A stretch of DNA of 64,000 nucleotides. It comes from Pomphorhynchus laevis. Lineage: Eukaryota > Acanthocephala > Palaeacanthocephala > Echinorhynchida > Pomphorhynchidae. Below are positions 21,317-34,700 of this stretch, one piece after another. The number at the start of each line of letters is the position of its first letter. Position 1 is the first letter of the stretch. The notes beneath the pieces are model-generated. The model had not been told where the DNA came from. It searched no databases and saw nothing but the letters and a program-made list of their open reading frames with translations. The position numbers and the translations under genes were made by a program. The DNA lies in NCBI GenBank assembly GCA_012934845.2, contig WNNJ02003171.1, positions 37,435 to 101,434 of the forward strand. Reading direction: 5' to 3'.

Positions 21317-23045
21317 ATGCCTCGTGGGAAACCATCCACAAGTCATCGATGTTGCAACTGTAATGATCAGGCTGCCGTGTGTAGAGGATGTCGATGTGCG
21401 AAAGGCAAAACTCCGTGTCCCGATTGCCAGGCTCCGAACTGCCAAAATCGAGACACAGTCTCGGTACCCACAATAACAGACAGCCAAAAAAATGCAATGT
21501 TTATCCAGCCAGTAGATTGTGCACTGCCGATTTTGGGGTCGAATCAGACTGAACAAGGATGTGTATCGTCATCGAAAGGAAGGACTGTCGAACAGATTTT
21601 TCATGAGGTAGTGCACTGGATTCCAAACTTACTACGCTTACCCGCATGCACAGCATCAAAGAAATTCATATCGGAACTTGCTCGAATTTATGAACATGCT
21701 GCGACTAACAGTTGCTCTCTAATGCTGGCTGTAGTTCTTTCCCAACTAGTGCTTCAACGCTTTCACAGAAGTAAATCTAAGCTGACAAAGGAAATTCTGC
21801 AGCGACGTATGGATACTTGGCTCAGTGGTGACTATGATTGTCTCTTCAATGAGTACGATTCCTACAACATCAAATATCAGATAAATTGTTCAAACGTAAC
21901 GAAAATAACTTATGTCGTTCATTTAAGAAGCTGGTCCTTGATGGTAGACTTACGAATGCGGTAAAGTTACTTGACCCTGACGCGATCTCGACGCGACCTC
22001 TAGGTTTGGATGATATGATTAATTGGAAAACAGTTAGACAACTTATTGAGAAACACCCCGCAGGAGAAGATCCGAGTTGTGATGACATCCACTCACATTC
22101 CATCAATGCCATTCCAAATTTCCATTCGATTGCATTCGACTCAATTAATGGCGAGACAATAATCTTAAACGCACGGAAAATAAAGGGCGGTGCAGGGCCA
22201 TCAAGGCTAGATGCAAGGGCGTGGAACGCAATGCTAAACGCGTTTGGTTCCGATTCACGACGTTTCGCAAAGTTTTTGTCGACTCACGATGTATCGGAAA
22301 CATCATTGAGAGCATTAATAACAAGCAGATTAATCCCATTAAGCAAAACTGGGGAATTCGACCAATCGGGATAGGAGATGTGTCAAGAAGGATAATGTCG
22401 AGAGCAATTCTGAGAGTAGCCCAGCCATTACTACAACAGATCTGAGGCTCTTTACAATTCTGTGCGTCGCAGCGGGCTGGAACAGAATGCGTCATACACA
22501 CCTTGCGTAAAGTACTCGTAAAGAGAAAGAGTTCAATTTTATTGACAATTGATGCAGACAACGCATTTAACCGCATTAACAGGAAAGTTGCTTTAGCCAA
22601 CATGCCTAATATATGTTCCGCGTTACAAACAGTTTTATCACATCTTTATCGAGAACCTTCTTTACTTGCTATAGGGAAAGAATTTATTGAATCATCGGAA
22701 GGTTTCACACAAGGTGACGTTTTCTCGATGGCAGTCTTCGCCGCAGCAACCATATCTTTAATACTACGACTGAAAGAAAATAACCCAAATGTTGACCAGT
22801 TGTGGTACTCAGACGATGACAATTTGGTAGGTACTCCAAAACAAGTGAGAAAAATGTTCAATGAATTACGTGAAGTAGGGACTCGCTATAGTTACCATAT
22901 AAATGCCGCAAAATGTAAAATGTACGCTAACGCAAATGATGTCGCAGACATTTATCGAGAATTCGAAGAAACTGAGGTAACCGTTGTCGAGAATGGACTG
23001 AGTCTTAGGATTTTCTTTGACAGGAAACCGGAATCTGCCAAATAA
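21317..23045 (+). mobile_element. Retroelement with N-terminal Cys-rich domain and reverse transcriptase, clade uncertain, broken
   Basis: The first 46 codons from 21317 contain ten Cys residues in CxxC-like spacing (CCNCND, CRGCRCAKG, CPDC). Further on are KGGAGPSRLDARAWNAML, PIGIGDVSRR, DADNAFNRINR (RT motif A), EGFTQGD (motif B) and WYSDDDN (motif C). This combination recalls a group of animal RT proteins with a Cys-rich head, GPS.LDA and RPIG.GE blocks, whose exact class I cannot state; it differs clearly from LINE-A, B and C. The coding region is broken, with about three interruptions. No protease, integrase or endonuclease domain was recognised. An R1 repeat follows immediately. Confidence 0.7.
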
Positions 23046-23215
23046 ATGGAATGAAACACGAAAGGTAGTCTCAGGCTCACTGCTGATGAGGTTCACCTAC
23101 GCTGATTGTAGTGTACAGTGCTGCATCTCGGATTAACGAATTCACACGAGGATAATTGATGAAGCCGACCAAATGATGATACTCGCTCGTGTATGCAGTT
23201 GTTCATTCTGTTTGA
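23046..23215 (+). repeat. R1 repeat, copy 3, directly after the Cys-rich RT element
   Basis: Starts with GAAACACGAAAGGTAG and contains CTCACTGCTGATGAGG (about 23083), CCTACGCTGATTGTAG, TGTACAGTG, then ACACGAGGATAAT and CTCGCTCGTGTATGC. It is diverged from copies 1 and 2 by a few substitutions and lacks the GGGAATCAAACAACC block. Its place directly behind the RT frame suggests R1 may be the terminal untranslated part of that retroelement family. Confidence 0.7.
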
Positions 23216-23269
23216 ATAATAATTATTATTAAAAAAATAATTTACACCAGAGTGATCAAAAGTTCGTTA

Positions 23270-23560
23270 CATGGTGAGTCACAATAGTCACAAAGTAAAA
23301 ATATAAAAAAATGTCATGTAATTGTAGTCACAAAGTTCTTCAATTGTCGTTTGAATGCAGTTTTTGATGTTACTATGTGAGCAGGTAGATGGTTCCATAC
23401 AGTACGAACCTTATCTGCTAAACCTCTGCATACATCTATGATGTGCCGTTTTGCCATGATGTGAAGGCCGTGACCTCTGAGTGTTGATTCCTTGCGGATG
23501 GGGAAGATCTGTCAAATGATGATCACGATGGTTTACGACTGCCCATGTCATCATCAAGTC
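23270..23560 (-). mobile_element. LINE 3' fragment (C-terminal WNHLP block)
   Basis: The minus strand reads GLADKVRTVWNHLPAHIV and SKTAFKRQLKNF, the typical last 40 residues of a CR1-like LINE ORF2, followed by a short 3' tail. Upstream (higher coordinates) the word LRGHGLHIMAKRH fits the same region. Only the end of the element is present. Confidence 0.65.
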
Positions 23561-24091
23561 TGATATTAATAGAGACTTTTATATTGATGTAACGCCTAGC
23601 AAGTGAATTAATGTAATTTTAAACAATTCAAAATTATATGATTTTTCTCTCTTAGATTTTTAAAGCTAATCAGTTATTCTGTTCTAAGTACCAATAACTC
23701 TAGAATCATATATGTTCACCTTTAGTTAAGTAAAAATATACTATTAAAAATATACTAAAGAATTAATTGATATTACAATGTCAAACAACATTTGGTATGT
23801 CTGGATCTGTTACCACGATGTTCAGGATTATTATAAATAATTATTATACATATAATAATTTTAATAAATATAAAAAAATTTATATTTTTTTAAATATAAT
23901 AATTTTATAATAAATTTAATTTTTATAAATAATTAAATGATTTTTAATTAAATAATTAAACGGATGTAAAAATAAATAAATTGTTATTATAACAAACAGC
24001 AGCAAATGAGCTACAAGCTCGTGTCGCTTACAAAACATGATAAAATAACAATAAAAAACGTCAACAAATAAAGAATTCAATCAAAAATAAG
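23561..24091. other. AT-rich interval, no gene seen
   Basis: The stretch 23830-23960 is almost pure A/T with runs of TTATAAATAATT-type words. No reading frame is supported. Confidence 0.5.
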
Positions 24092-24890
24092 TCAAAAATT
24101 CCTTCTTTCGACTTTTATGGCTTTCTTGATAGCATCACTAGATATACTACGAGAGATATTCAGACACTTTAGTACATTACACTCATTAATTATCCTGATT
24201 GCAAATCTATGGTGATCAAGAATTCTTGTAGTAGGCTTTATTAATTTCCACACATGCCCACGAATTTCTCGTCTATCATTCACGGATAGTAAGCGGGATA
24301 GACCTTCAAAGCAATCGAAAACAATTTTGACTGTAGTTGATAAATCAATGACCGATTTGCGAATCATTCGCGACCCTTTACGTAATAGATTTTCAATGTC
24401 ACTGGAGCCCCTTAAAGTCTGTGAATAAGTTACAGGTAAACCGTATATAAGGATGGATAGAATATATGAGCAAAATAGTAGCTTGAACATTGATGGACTT
24501 ATCCGATTAATAAACAAAAAAATATCCATAAAATACGATAACTTCGATTACAAATATATCTAGTGCGGACATAAGTTTTTAAACTACTGGTCATTATCAC
24601 ATAAGATCTTTGAACTAACTTACTTGGCTTATCTGAATAGAACCTATCTGATACGATGAGTTGAGTGAAGAACCAATGGAAATGAGCGCACATTTAGATG
24701 GGTTTACCCTTAAACCATTTTCCGATGTCCATTTTTCTAGGCATGCCAGACTATCTTAAAGGATCTTAATGTCCATCCATCTCTAATACGCCGCCATATC
24801 TTAACATCGTCAGCATACATCACGACATAAACACCAATTACAGATGGGAGATCATTGATATAGACAATAAATCTAATTTCTTACGATAAT
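24092..24890 (-). mobile_element. LINE-E fragment, RT motif C to C-terminus
   Basis: On the minus strand, 24885 to 24790 reads FIVYINDLPSVIG and MYADDVKIWRRIRD (YADD, motif C), followed by NGLRVNPSKCALISIGSS (thumb) near 24720-24660, and an open frame 24529-24092 containing SYILSILIYGLPVTYS, the post-palm region of CR1/Jockey-type LINEs. Frames change between these blocks. The 5' part, including motif A, is missing. Confidence 0.75.
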
Positions 24891-25529
24891 ATCGAAGGCT
24901 ATATGAAAGTATCATATCATACGATGATATGTTTTTTGAAAGTTATCAATGTCATATGGCCAGCTACAATTGTGATATTTATCTTGAGTAGAAAACCAGA
25001 TTTTAAAGCAATATATGCTATCACATAATGGTCAATAGGATATTCTGTTTGATCACTTCTTTAAGTCTATCTAAATAGCGTAATTAGTGTGTACAGGAGT
25101 GAAAATGTGATGCCGACATTTATGTGACGAAAGTTATTTTAGAGATTGAAATGATTTCGAATGTGAGAACAGATCCGACAATCCACTGTATAAATTTTAG
25201 AATATTGTGACCTTTTTTGGTAATTATTACATTTTTAATGTTAAGAGAACACAAATAGTATTTACAAAAATAAAAATTAATAATTTTGTATTTATATAAT
25301 TTGATTTTTTTAAATGTTAAGACTAAGAAATTCAACATTTTATGCTAAAATAACTTGTGATTATCAGTATAATATAATTATATCATATTATTATAATATT
25401 AATATTATTATATTATTATTAATATTATTATAATATAATATATCAGTATCAATATAATTTCTCTAGATTAGTAATTCTCAAATTAGTTTGTAATGTATCT
25501 ATCGTGATAGAATAATATGCTTTTTGAAG
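24891..25529. other. AT-rich interval upstream of the first placed DHX37 exon
   Basis: I could not find the initiating exon of the DHX37-like gene here; it should encode roughly 30 N-terminal residues. The stretch 25365-25450 is a nearly pure ATT/TAT repeat. A promoter cannot be assigned. Confidence 0.4.
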
Positions 25530-25721
25530 GTAGAAATTGAGAATCTTGATACTAAGAACGGATACGATGACGCAAATTGCTTTGCATTGCCTAATAAACA
25601 TCGAAAATGTAAAGACGCTAAAAAGCAGCATCTCCAACAAGATGCCACACCTCAACCATTGTCAAATCGTAAACGTAAAATTTTAAAGAAAATACTGGAT
25701 AGAAAATCGAGAAAACAAGAT
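25530..25721 (+). CDS. DHX37: DHX37-like exon 1 of those placed
   Basis: Encodes the basic N-terminal region; [12 protein letters not shown] aligns with DASNALVLPGKK of the human protein and [17 protein letters not shown] with its coiled KKEKKVLQKILEQKEKK block. The donor is GTAAGT at 25722. The 5' boundary is a guess at an AG before 25530; this is not the initiator exon. Confidence 0.75.
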
Positions 25722-28700
25722 GTAAGTAATTTTTAAAGAAATTTGAATTCTTTAAACTTAATGTTTTAAGATGTTAGCATTCTTAATGTTAAATTACGAA
25801 TATTTAATTTAACATTCTTAACTTAACATTTATTTTTTAAGTTAAATTAGTATTTCTCTCTATTGCATATAATCCGATTGCTTCTATTTGATAGAGTATT
25901 CGTGGATATAAGAAAAATCAAGAAACATTGTTCGATTTGTTTTAGTGTTTCAAAAATCAAACTTTATTAAAAAAAATTAATTTATTATTTAATTTATAAT
26001 TTTAATAAATTACAATAAATTATATAGACAATTATATCATGATAATAAACAACGTCGGCTGGGACTTTTTATATAGTGCAAAATTATATGTTTTCAAATT
26101 GTAACACCAGATGGTGTTACAATTTAAAAACTTATATCGCTCTTTGACTGCTATATATATTGAATAATTGCTAGGTCACACGAGGTGACTTTCGCATTGA
26201 AAACCAGCTACAGAATCCTTCCTTCATGATATCCAATTCTATACACCCTGACTACTATCGGCACCATTGCCACAGCCGTTTTCGTTTCGCCCGCTTTTTG
26301 CCACATATTGGTAGCCCCGGGCTCATCAGAAGGCTGACTACCAACTCTTCGCCTTTTGAAATTTGACTTATCCGAGATTCGAGCTGTCGCTCTCCGTACT
26401 TGGCTTGCGCTCTTGACTGCTAGGCTACGAATCCAGGATTACCAGATTTCACACAGTATATGAAACCTTCCATCATGATATCCAGAAACTGCATTGTCCG
26501 AGATGCTTCTCTGGCATGCTTATTATAGATTATTTCGTATGAGATCATGAAGATCGATTGGAATCGGGACTGGTGATCCTTTGATGGATTCTTATTTATG
26601 TAACGAATAGTTGCTAGGTCACACAAGGTGACTTTCGCATTGGAAACCAGCTACGGAATCCTTCCTTCATGATATACAATTCCTTACACCCTGACTACTA
26701 ACGGCACCACTGCCACAGCCGTTTTCGTTTCGCCCGCTGTTTGATGAAAAAGCGGGCGAAATGATGAAACCTTCCATCATGATCTCTAGAAACTGTATAT
26801 GTATAGTTTATAGAGTTATATATAAGGACACTTAGTGCTGTTATATATAAAACGGCACTTTGTGCCGTTTTATTCTTAACAAAATATCTATTTTGATCTG
26901 GTATGATCACGGCCGGCAGTTCACCTCCGATAATATATTGCGCAGTTGAACTCAATCTGATTTAAAATTATATATAAGTATATAATAAATACTTATATTT
27001 GTTTCTGAGATCATAAGATACAATTGAAAAAGCTAGTATAGGGCGAAACGTCAAATATCTTGTTTGTCCTGTGTCTGGTTTTAAAGACTTTATAACTACA
27101 AGACCGTAGACCGTTGATCACAACAGACACAAGCAAGCGAATAGATCAAAAAACAATACGCTCAATTTCAACCACTTAATAATGAATAACAGCAATGGCG
27201 TAACTGACCATACATAAAGCATTGGAGCTTGATGTCAACCGACGCTCAGCTGTACACACTCAATTAAGCCATTTGGTAAACAGAGCGACAACAATGATGG
27301 GCAATAATTCATCGACACAACGTTGAAACAATACACGACATTGGCTAAAATGTACTTTAGATTGCATCTCAAGTTTAAAGCAATAAAAATTGATATTATA
27401 TAAACTGAACTTAATGCAGTGTGCTTTTAATCGATGCTAGCAATGCCTTTAGCACGTTAAATACAGCATTGACTTTGAGAAACAAAATAATTCAGTTTTT
27501 GAGTTTTTTTTTTCGCGATTGTCAGTAACGAGTAAAAGCGTTCAGTTTTTTTTTCACTTTCTGCGGCAACAGTAATAAGCGGAAAATTGATTATAGTCTA
27601 GAAGATTTACAGGATGCTAATATGGATAAGGGGTTAGAAAAACTCCCATTTTTACTAAATGCTTACGATCGCAAGTTTATAGAGTTTATGGCATACGAAA
27701 AAAGGGTCAGATAGAACATCGCCCTTAAAGTACAGTACAATAGCAGGAAAAATCATTCGAATAACCATATGTCGACAGTGTCATGCATTTATCATAGTGG
27801 GTTCAATGCTGCACATTCCTTTATTCATGTTAAGGATATGGGGTGTGTGGTTTTGACGAATTCCATAGATCACACGACAGAACTGTAGCAAATACTCGTA
27901 ATGCGACAGGATATTATTATCAAATTAAATGCTATTCGTGTTCTTAATAATAAACATATAGACGAATAAAAAATGCACACCGTTATAGGATCCAGACGAG
28001 CAAGTGAGGACGATTAGTAAGGTTGCTAGATCTATCCTTAGATGAATTGTCTGCACCTAGCTAAACACTTAAATCTGATTAGTTGGAATTGTGTTTATGT
28101 TCAGAATGTGGGGTGCTTGCTTATTACAGTTTGTCCTGATATTCTATTGTTGCAGGAAGCCAAATCTAGCATTTTACTGAAGGGGGATTTTAATTGAATT
28201 GCTGATTCTTATAAATGTATTACGAACAGTGAAAAGAATGAGACCTCTTTATTAGCGATGACCAATAATAAATTATTTCCTTGTTTTGATTTTCCTATTA
28301 TAAAATCGTGGGGTGCGACCTTTGGATTAATAATTTTATTGAAAATTTGAGGGCGCTATTAGTGAATATATACATTAAATCTGGATTTATTGAAAACAAA
28401 ACCAGGAAAATAATAGGGTAGCTCGTGGTTTAAGACACAGCCAACTTAAATCATCATTGGATGGTAGGAAATTTTAATGGCAAAGATTAAGTTTTTTTGT
28501 GAAAAAGTACTGATGGATCGAATTACGTTGGATTTACCTTCCTCCTTCACATTTTTTAATAATAAAAAGTTATTATTAAAAAATTATTATCACACATACT
28601 TCTATTGATTTGGCTTTTTCCTCTTTCTCTAATTATATATTGAAGCTGATTTGGAAAGACAATATAGATTTTGGGATTCACGATTGCGGACACATGAAAG

Positions 28701-31700
28701 TAAGATGGAAATGGACCCGGCAAGAAATCTATGAAAACAGATTTTCTAGATAAACTGGATAAGACAGAAAATCTTACACAGTCTTTGATAGCTTTTATAT
28801 CCGATACAATTAGGACATGCAGTAACAAATTCTACAAGAATGTTCCACGTTCCCCAAAAACATCTAATCGAATTATAAAAATAAAAAAAACTTATTGTCC
28901 ATATTTAAACACAACGGAGACAAGGAAGAAATCGAGCGGACTTATATGTAACTCGAGAAAGAAACATTAGTCAATAATATTAGAAAGATTAAAGCTGAAG
29001 CAAAATACTCTAAACCTTGGTGGAGTATAATAAACAAAATAAATATATAAACTGGAAAGATAGGGCGAAGCAATTGATTGCCAAAGAAAGAGAGAAGGAA
29101 GTAATGAGAAAGATTTCTGATTATCACACTAAAAATCTGGGTACTGTTTCACAAGAATAAGCTTACTTGTGGGTTTATAATTTAGAAAGAGCGCTATGTA
29201 AAAATGATGATAATTTTATCGAGGATATATTAACAGCTTGGTCCAAGGTACCCAAAGTCTCGACTAATGATCTATCCGCACCTGCTGCGGCTATAAAACT
29301 TTTAGATGACAAAAACAGAAAACGCATTGTTGAATTCATACTTTTGGAAAATTTCCAGTGTCGGAAAGACACCGTCCAGGGTAAGATTATTCTTCTCCTC
29401 AAATCAAATATCATAAACTGTCCATAGGACATTCTCCCGATCACGATCTTTAACAGTTTAAATATGATTTATTAAAGGTCTATCGTCCGCAAAATATCAG
29501 ATTTTATGAGGAATAAAAACTTATTTCATGAGAACAACTTTGGTTTCTAAAGAAAGAAAAGTTCAAGCATGGCAGTTAATTACTACCAAAATATCTTGAC
29601 GACGAATATACTTTCAAAAATAATATATGCTTAAGATTTCACGTCGGCTTTTAAAACATTGCTTCACAAGTGCATATTTGAACAAATGATTAAACTTAAT
29701 ATTCCTTCTTACCTTGTGTTCAGGGCATTTTGGGCAATCAAGTCTAGATCAGCTAAGATTGATAGCTTTGACGATAAGAGGAGATTTATAATGTAAAATG
29801 TTGAATAAATGCTAAATAAATGTCTTCTTAAGTATCCTACCTCATATTAAAATTGACTACTTAAGATTTCATAACAAAATTGATATTTTCATCGCACTTG
29901 ATCGAGGTCATGAATATCTAATTAAGTAATTAATTAAAGTATCTTAGTACTAAAAATTTCATATAAATATAAATTTATATTTAATTAATAAAATCTAATA
30001 TTTTTATTATATTAAAATTTTTATAGTATTTTTATAATATTGCATATATAACATTAAATATGCTATGAAATTATAATACTTTCTATTTATATATTATTTA
30101 ATTTATGTATTATTATATAACTTATGAAATAATTAACTTGGTACTCAAACAAATTAATACCTGCCAAAATATTGTTTTATTCGAAATAAAGATTTGTATA
30201 ATATTCGTATATTAGTAAATATCGTTATTTATGTATTGCTATAAATATATTATTTTAAAATATATGAATTTGTATCATACAATATATATATTTTATTATA
30301 TAATATATTCATATATACATAATATATAAATAAAATACAATATTATATACAAACGTTTTATTTAATTATTGAATTTTATAATTTGCTAATTTAATTTATA
30401 TATGAATTATAGTTTATTTTTACTTCAATTTTTATTGCTTACATCCTACTGTTTGAATTATCTAGATTCTATTTTATTTCATATTGATTGTTCGAAGGAA
30501 ATTAATCCATTATTTTTTCAAAGCAGCTCAATTTTACATTTAGAATATATAGTAAAAATATTTGAATACTTTGTTAAAAATATTTGTTTAGAGAAAGGAA
30601 GTTCTTGAGAAATTACGGAAACATAAGTTAAGCGACGACAATAGAGATAATATTATACCCATCGCCGAGCTTGGCAACTATTTAAAGTTTGAATTGGTCT
30701 ATTTTTGAATTTTACAGGCTGTTAATTTTTGCAATTTAGGTCAATTAAAAAGCCGAAAAAAGTTCGTTTAAATGTCGATTTCGAGCTGGATTCAAAATTG
30801 GATTTAGTAAAGCTTGACGAACCGACAAAGAATAACATTTCACAAATGTAGGCCAACTTTATTTATTTTCTAGGTCTAGTTCTTTATCACTACAGCACTG
30901 GTCAAAGTAAATTAATAAACGTTAATGAAACAATATCGTCAACATCTGAAGACCACTGTGTTTATGTTAAAAAGCCTACATCTGGGTAACTTATAATCTA
31001 TTTATTTTATCTATTTCAGTTTATTTCAAGATATATTAAAAATCAAGTAGAATGTATTGATGATAAGACTCGAAATAGGTTAGTTGTATATAGAACGTAA
31101 CCGGGTAACCTTTATTGTTTTACAACAAAAAATTGTTTTATAATTTTTTATACAATTTCTTTACTATTTTTATTGTTTCGCACCATTTTTTACAATTTCC
31201 CATTGTAATTTGTCACATTGGGACAATGTAATGTAAATATTCACTGAAACAGCACAATGTTATGTTTTCACTGTCAAAAGGGTTTTCCCAAAACCCATGA
31301 AATAATTTTTTATCTGCTGTTCTAGTTTGATTGGAATATTATAATAACCTTTTAAATTGATTAAATTAATATGTCAATTCATCTTAAAATTGTTTCACTG
31401 TTTTATCAGTGAAACAATTTTAGCCTCTTTAAACTAACAACGTGCTTTCCGATCATCCTAATTTTATTCGGCAGGAATTTTAATTGCTGTCGCTACTTGC
31501 TTTCTCACAGGATCTTGTTATAGAATACGTTTTTATACTTTAATCACATAATGTGTAAAACTGTGCTCCGGTAGCTAAAAAGCTTCAGTTTCATAATCGT
31601 AGATGTTTCCAAAACCGGAATTTGATTACATGCAGAGCAGACTTCCTTATCACTCCTAGACGAGATGATGGTATCCGACAACACTCATCAGGATGTGAGA

Positions 31701-34700
31701 ACTACCATCAGTCGTTTAGTTTATTGTGAAACTAAATAATTTGAGTACCCTTTTATTGTAAATAAAAGGGTACTCAAATTATTATATTTTTAATAATAAA
31801 TTATTATAATTTATTAACAAATTATTATATTTTTATTATATTTCTAATCAGCAATGACTCAGTAAAGACGTCTTGATGAAAGATAAAATAAAGATGAACA
31901 TTGAATTGTGCTTTTAAATTTATAACTTGATATTTATATGCACACAACTTCAGAATTAGCAGAATTTAAGAGATATGTTTTTAGTTTTATTACAAATCTA
32001 TTAATTGCTTTGTGTGCATTTACACTTTTGGCTTTGCAGTGACCAAAGATTTATTGTTACCCCGCAGCAGCCGTTGCGCAACGAAAATAACGAGCATTAT
32101 TGGACAAGTTCTAATGACTTTTATGTCAGCGATGCCAGGTTAGTTCAATAACTTGTGCAGTCTTCATATTGACAATTTTGTACAGCGATGTGGAACTTAA
32201 TGTCGAATCAGTACAGACTATTGAATCTGATCGTAAAGGAATATTTTCGTAATAAATCGCATCAATATTTTTGTATAGAAGTTGCCCATGCTACTCAAGA
32301 AAATAACTTGGCAGCTTGCCAGTCAGATACAAATCAGAAAATTTTGTCTAAAGATGCGAACGTAAACGAAATTAACATTAAAACTTATAGTACCGAGAAT
32401 GTACAGAAAGACGGTTCGTTTGATATTTGCACTAAGCGATACATTCTTGTTGAACGACCTAAAGAAATACAGGTACATTATGAACAACAAAATAACATGT
32501 GCAGATAATATAACTCATAATATAATTTTTTAATTATAATTTTATAATATAAATCAAAATATTAAATCAAACATCTAATTAATGATGTTTTAATTAATAG
32601 ATAATAAATTATTTATAATTATTTAATTTTACAAATCAAAACGCACATAAATAAATTTCCGTTAAAATTATTTATAATTAAGCAAACGTTACATTATATG
32701 TGGATGTAATAAAACAGTCGTTTATGAAAATCAATGATTTTTATTAGTAGATATTTTTGACTGTGCATTTTTTTGCCCACAGATCTTATGTTCTCTCATA
32801 GTCGAGAGAATTATTTGTATTTAAATTATTTTCTATTGATATTATTATATCTATTTATTATTTTATTTATTATTTATAAAAAATAAATATTTATTTATTA
32901 TTTATCTATTTATTATTTTATTTATTATTTATTATTTTATTTTATTTATTATAATATTTTATTTATTATTTTATTTTATTTATTTATCTATTTATTATTT
33001 TATTTATTTATTTTTTTATTGATTTTTTTAGTTATCTATTTATAACCTTGACAATTTTTTTTATTCTTTCACTTTCCAATTTATATCCATCTACTCATTC
33101 ATCTGAAATGGTTTGCATCAAGTTACATCTGCATTTGTCAAAAATGGAAATTTCCATTTCCATTTTTTTTCACATATTGAATTTTCTTTCCAAAAATTCC
33201 TAAAAAATTTGGAAATTTCAAAAAATTTCCATTTTTACATTACGGTGCCCATTAAAAGAGTCGTGGACACTATAATCATTTTTAAAAATGTGTTCAAACA
33301 AACAACAAAAGTTTAAAATAGAAAGAATGAATATGTAAATAAAGAATAAATAATTATTAAGAATTAGAATTAAGAATGAAGAATTAAAGAATTCTTCCTT
33401 TATATAATCTAAGGGCATTTTTCATTAATTAATTGTCGATATTTAATAAATATTTTATAAAATTTCCCATCCGACATCAAATGCATTCCCCAACTCAATG
33501 TTTATATTTTGGACCAGTAAAAATATGAATATTTTTTTACTTTCTTCATTTTACTGTTTTTACTTATTAATGTATTAATTGATGTGGTAAAACACGCATA
33601 GAAGTATTTATATTTCAAATCGATTGTGGCTTATATTCAGCCTCAAATGCTTAAAAAATGAACCTTAAAATTATCTTGTCCAAGCAGTTTTACGATTCCT
33701 TCCACTACAAGCATGTAAGCCCTTCAAGCCACAATTGCATCGGCATTTATATTGTTAACGTTATTCACTGCTCTTTAACATTCTTTACTGTTTCGATAAC
33801 CTTGCAATGTCTTTTTCGATTTAACTTGTTAAACGTCGCTAAACATGTGAATCTGTCAATCATTCCTGAATGCTCTCACACAAAGTTGGGTATTATCATG
33901 TTTGTCGGAAGACCATTATGGCTGAAAATGAATTTTAATTACTGCAAGTTGGTGATAGATTGACAGCTCTCTCTGACTCATGTAAAGAACATAATTTTAC
34001 AGATTAGAAGATACGATTGCGAATTTGATCATTGATATTCTGCCCAGTGTGTCCGAACATGTTGATCATTTATCTAAGCCTTGACATGTAGTTACGGGAA
34101 CAAACATGCACTAGCGATAAGCGATAAGCGATACAATCGGTTGACAGCTGATGATTAGATTATACGATTGCATAATTGCTTTAGGGATAATAATGATAAT
34201 TATGACCATAGATATTTTTATGTTCGAAAATAATGTTGGTTTTTGGCATGTTTTCATTGGAATAAATAATAATCGAGTTCAAATTGGAAAGTATGTTATT
34301 CTCCCCAACACTCCCTGGAATGGTAGATTATTGCCAACATAATCGTTATTAACACAATCATTGAAGTCACCCGTTGATCGCGAAACTTTTATCAGTAGTT
34401 CTCTAAGGATACTACAGTGTTAAAGGATTGTTCACTAATAATGACGTTCAAATTATTTTGATCGCTCTTCGTTTTCATCGTTGTTTGTTTGTTCACTGGT
34501 CTGCTGTCCCCTATATCGTTTGGTGACACAATACCTCTGCTGTATGACAGACAGACAAGATACTGGTCTTCAAAAAGTATGTTCTTCGCTTTATCTTTTT
34601 CCAGTTCACCGTTAACTGATATATCTGAGATTGCTCGCAAGAAGACTATATATGCTACCGATACAAGCCGATTAGTTTATTATCCTTCTGAAAATTTAAT

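Noticed and set aside
31600-31740. Another hammerhead on the minus strand (CCTGATGAGTGTTGTCGG)
   Set aside because: No GAAA in a suitable place and no helix II partner.
32188-32508. Open frame of 106 codons as a separate gene
   Set aside because: Its last two thirds are DHX37 exon 8; the first part is read in a frame that the short intron 7 removes.
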